NCBI GenBank assembly: GCA_022839625.1
Contig: JALHJL010000004.1
Span: 182,539 to 246,538 of the forward strand
Direction: 5' to 3'
Source of the DNA: Phycisphaerales bacterium
GTDB taxonomy: Bacteria > Planctomycetota > Phycisphaerae > UBA1845 > Fen-1342
DNA: 64,000 nucleotides
Each line of letters opens with the position of its first letter. The stretch's first letter is position 1. This document shows positions 62,947 to 64,000 of the stretch, piece after piece. The notes under the pieces are model-generated. The model was not told the DNA's origin. It did no database searches and saw nothing but the letters and a program-made list of their open reading frames with translations. The position numbers and the translations under genes were made by a program.

Positions 62947-63129
62947 TCCATTGCGTGTTTGCTGCGGTGAACGCGCGGGGTGGCCGGCGGGGAGTGGGTA
63001 ATCTGGCGCCTCGCGCCGTGGATTTCAAGAAGCCGAGCAGGGTTGGTTGTGCGCACCGCGCCTTGACGTGCCGGGTCTCTCGTGGGCCATTTGGTGGCTG
63101 TTCATTGGTGGGAAGTGGAGGTGTGTGCC

Positions 63130-64000
63130 ATGTCTTTCGAGAAGTGCCGCCGCGTGTCGAATGTGCGTTTCTGATCGCTCTTCTGCTGCCGTTGCATGTT
63201 CCACCCCCGGCAGCCGCCGAGTGCGACGAGGGCTGCGGAGGACTCGCCCTTGATGCGGACGCACTCGCGTACTTCCAGTTCCTTTGCCGCGACGTCTACG
63301 AGCCGGCGTTCTCCAGCCCGTTCCTCGGTTGTGACGAGCGGCCCTTGTTGCTGGACGGCATGCCGAACGGTGAGTACCGCGAGGTCATCGACGGCGTACG
63401 CCTGTTGTCGACCGGAAATGAAGGGTTTGTGCTCAGCGTGCTGGACTACAGCCCGGGAATCTGGGATCACGTGGAAGATGTCGTCGCGTCGGGCTACCTT
63501 GAGGCTTGGCTCACCGGCCCAGCGGGCAGCGTGCCCGTGAACGGAGTCGTCTTCCAAGGCCTCAGCGATGAGCATGAACTGGTCACGGTTTTCCTTCCGC
63601 TGGGCCTCATGAGCCAGACGGAGCTCGTGGTGATTGCGATTCTGCATGGGGAAGCGATGGCCGAGCGGGCTTCCGGCGAGTCGGACATTGCTCCGGTCTG
63701 CCGCGAAGACTGCCTGCGCATGGCGGCGAACCGCCTGCACAAAGCCGCGAACACCGCGAGGATCGCGCGCAGCGTCTGCCTGTCGGGAGCCCTCGGCGTC
63801 TGCGCTACTCCGACCGTAGGCTGCCTACTCAGAGTGGGTTGGAGCTGGTGGGGTCTGGGCTGCGTGGCGTTCTTCGCGGGCTGCTATTACAGTAGTCACC
63901 AAGTGTGCAGCAACAATTTCAATTACGACCTGCAAAACGCGTATCTCGATTACGAGAACGCTGTCATTGGCTGCAACACGCTGCCGCCATGTCCGGCTTG
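63130..64000 (+). CDS. secreted Cys-rich protein, 3' end outside window, N-terminal frame problem
   Basis: GGAGG (63117-63121) is eight bases before the ATG at 63130, but that frame stops at 63172 after MSFEKCRRVSNVRF. The main frame, open to the right edge (~285 codons), has only GTG starts (63123 or 63144) with poor spacing. Joining both at CGTTTC would give MSFEKCRRVSNVRFLIALLL, an ideal signal peptide cut after PPPAAA. The mature part starts ECDEGCGG, has ~16 Cys, and near the edge a hydrophobic stretch (LRVGWSWWGLGCVAFFAGCY). Family unknown. A single-base frameshift or sequence error is the likeliest reading. Confidence 0.6.

Larger units (their letters stand above)
62586..63129. other. 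spacer with microsatellite, cruciform, tandem repeats and promoter
   Basis: About 540 bases without a convincing protein gene. It holds the CACGCG microsatellite, the cruciform-like element at 62670-62722, a three-copy 18-bp tandem repeat and a good promoter at 62917-62946. Confidence 0.55.

Overview
The window looks like a piece of the chromosome of a GC-rich bacterium of the Planctomycetota, most likely near the class Phycisphaerae (inference). The sequence supports this in four ways. A kelch-type secreted protein ends in the dockerin-like tail GDLNCDGLVDFGD that is typical of that group. An ECF sigma factor of the planctomycete type sits directly before a membrane Ser/Thr kinase. Intergenic spacers carry palindromic repeats. 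Many starts are GTG or TTG behind clear GGAGG sites. I see no rRNA, tRNA, CRISPR array, transposase, phage genes or integron. Most genes are housekeeping, in short operons separated by spacers with hairpins.

Layout. 1-7.3 kb: a B12-dependent radical SAM enzyme cut by the window edge, propionyl-CoA synthetase (prpE) with a good sigma70-like promoter, a secreted trypsin-like protease with a propeller-like tail, and a YifB/ComM AAA ATPase. 7.6-12.3 kb: trpS, scpA, a RidA-like protein, a ROK sugar kinase, and (minus strand) a B12-binding sensor-like protein. 12.3-12.7 kb: a spacer dense in inverted repeats that could encode a structured RNA. 12.7-17.8 kb: a tiny membrane protein, trigger factor, two clpP genes, a lipoprotein, and a fusion of a B12-binding domain with a MeaB-type GTPase. 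17.8-26.9 kb: a GT39-like membrane glycosyltransferase, a lipoprotein hydrolase, dut, STAS and DUF2892 proteins, mqnE, a TlpA thioredoxin with an in-frame TGA behind its membrane anchor, anmK, and a CsgG-like and a small lipoprotein. 26.9-35.3 kb: an SH3 protein, a glutaryl-CoA dehydrogenase-like flavoenzyme, groES, larB-nnrD, gdhA, and livF/livG without permeases. 35.7-43.6 kb: a second B12 radical SAM enzyme, GT39 plus PAP2 phosphatase, a DUF1573 protein interrupted by an in-frame UGA, ffh and a HAD phosphatase. 44-53 kb: metG-lipoprotein-mnmE, a promoter/small RNA/terminator unit, an ACT-domain protein, DUF2752, a TPR protein, rpsT and a glycogen-synthase-like enzyme. 53-64 kb: a small protein, an S9 peptidase, the kelch/dockerin protein, ECF sigma plus kinase, a HerA-type ATPase, and a secreted Cys-rich protein cut by the right edge.

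How the genes fit together: prpE and the B12-MeaB fusion suggest propionyl/methylmalonyl-CoA chemistry. Trigger factor with two ClpP subunits, GroES and Ffh cover protein folding, turnover and export. MetG, TrpS, MnmE and S20 serve translation.

The observation most worth following is the DUF1573 gene at 40222-41436. UGA replaces the first Cys of the family's CGCT motif, and a 7-bp hairpin with a GUU loop lies 13 nt downstream, as a bacterial SECIS element would. This makes it a strong candidate for an undescribed selenoprotein.
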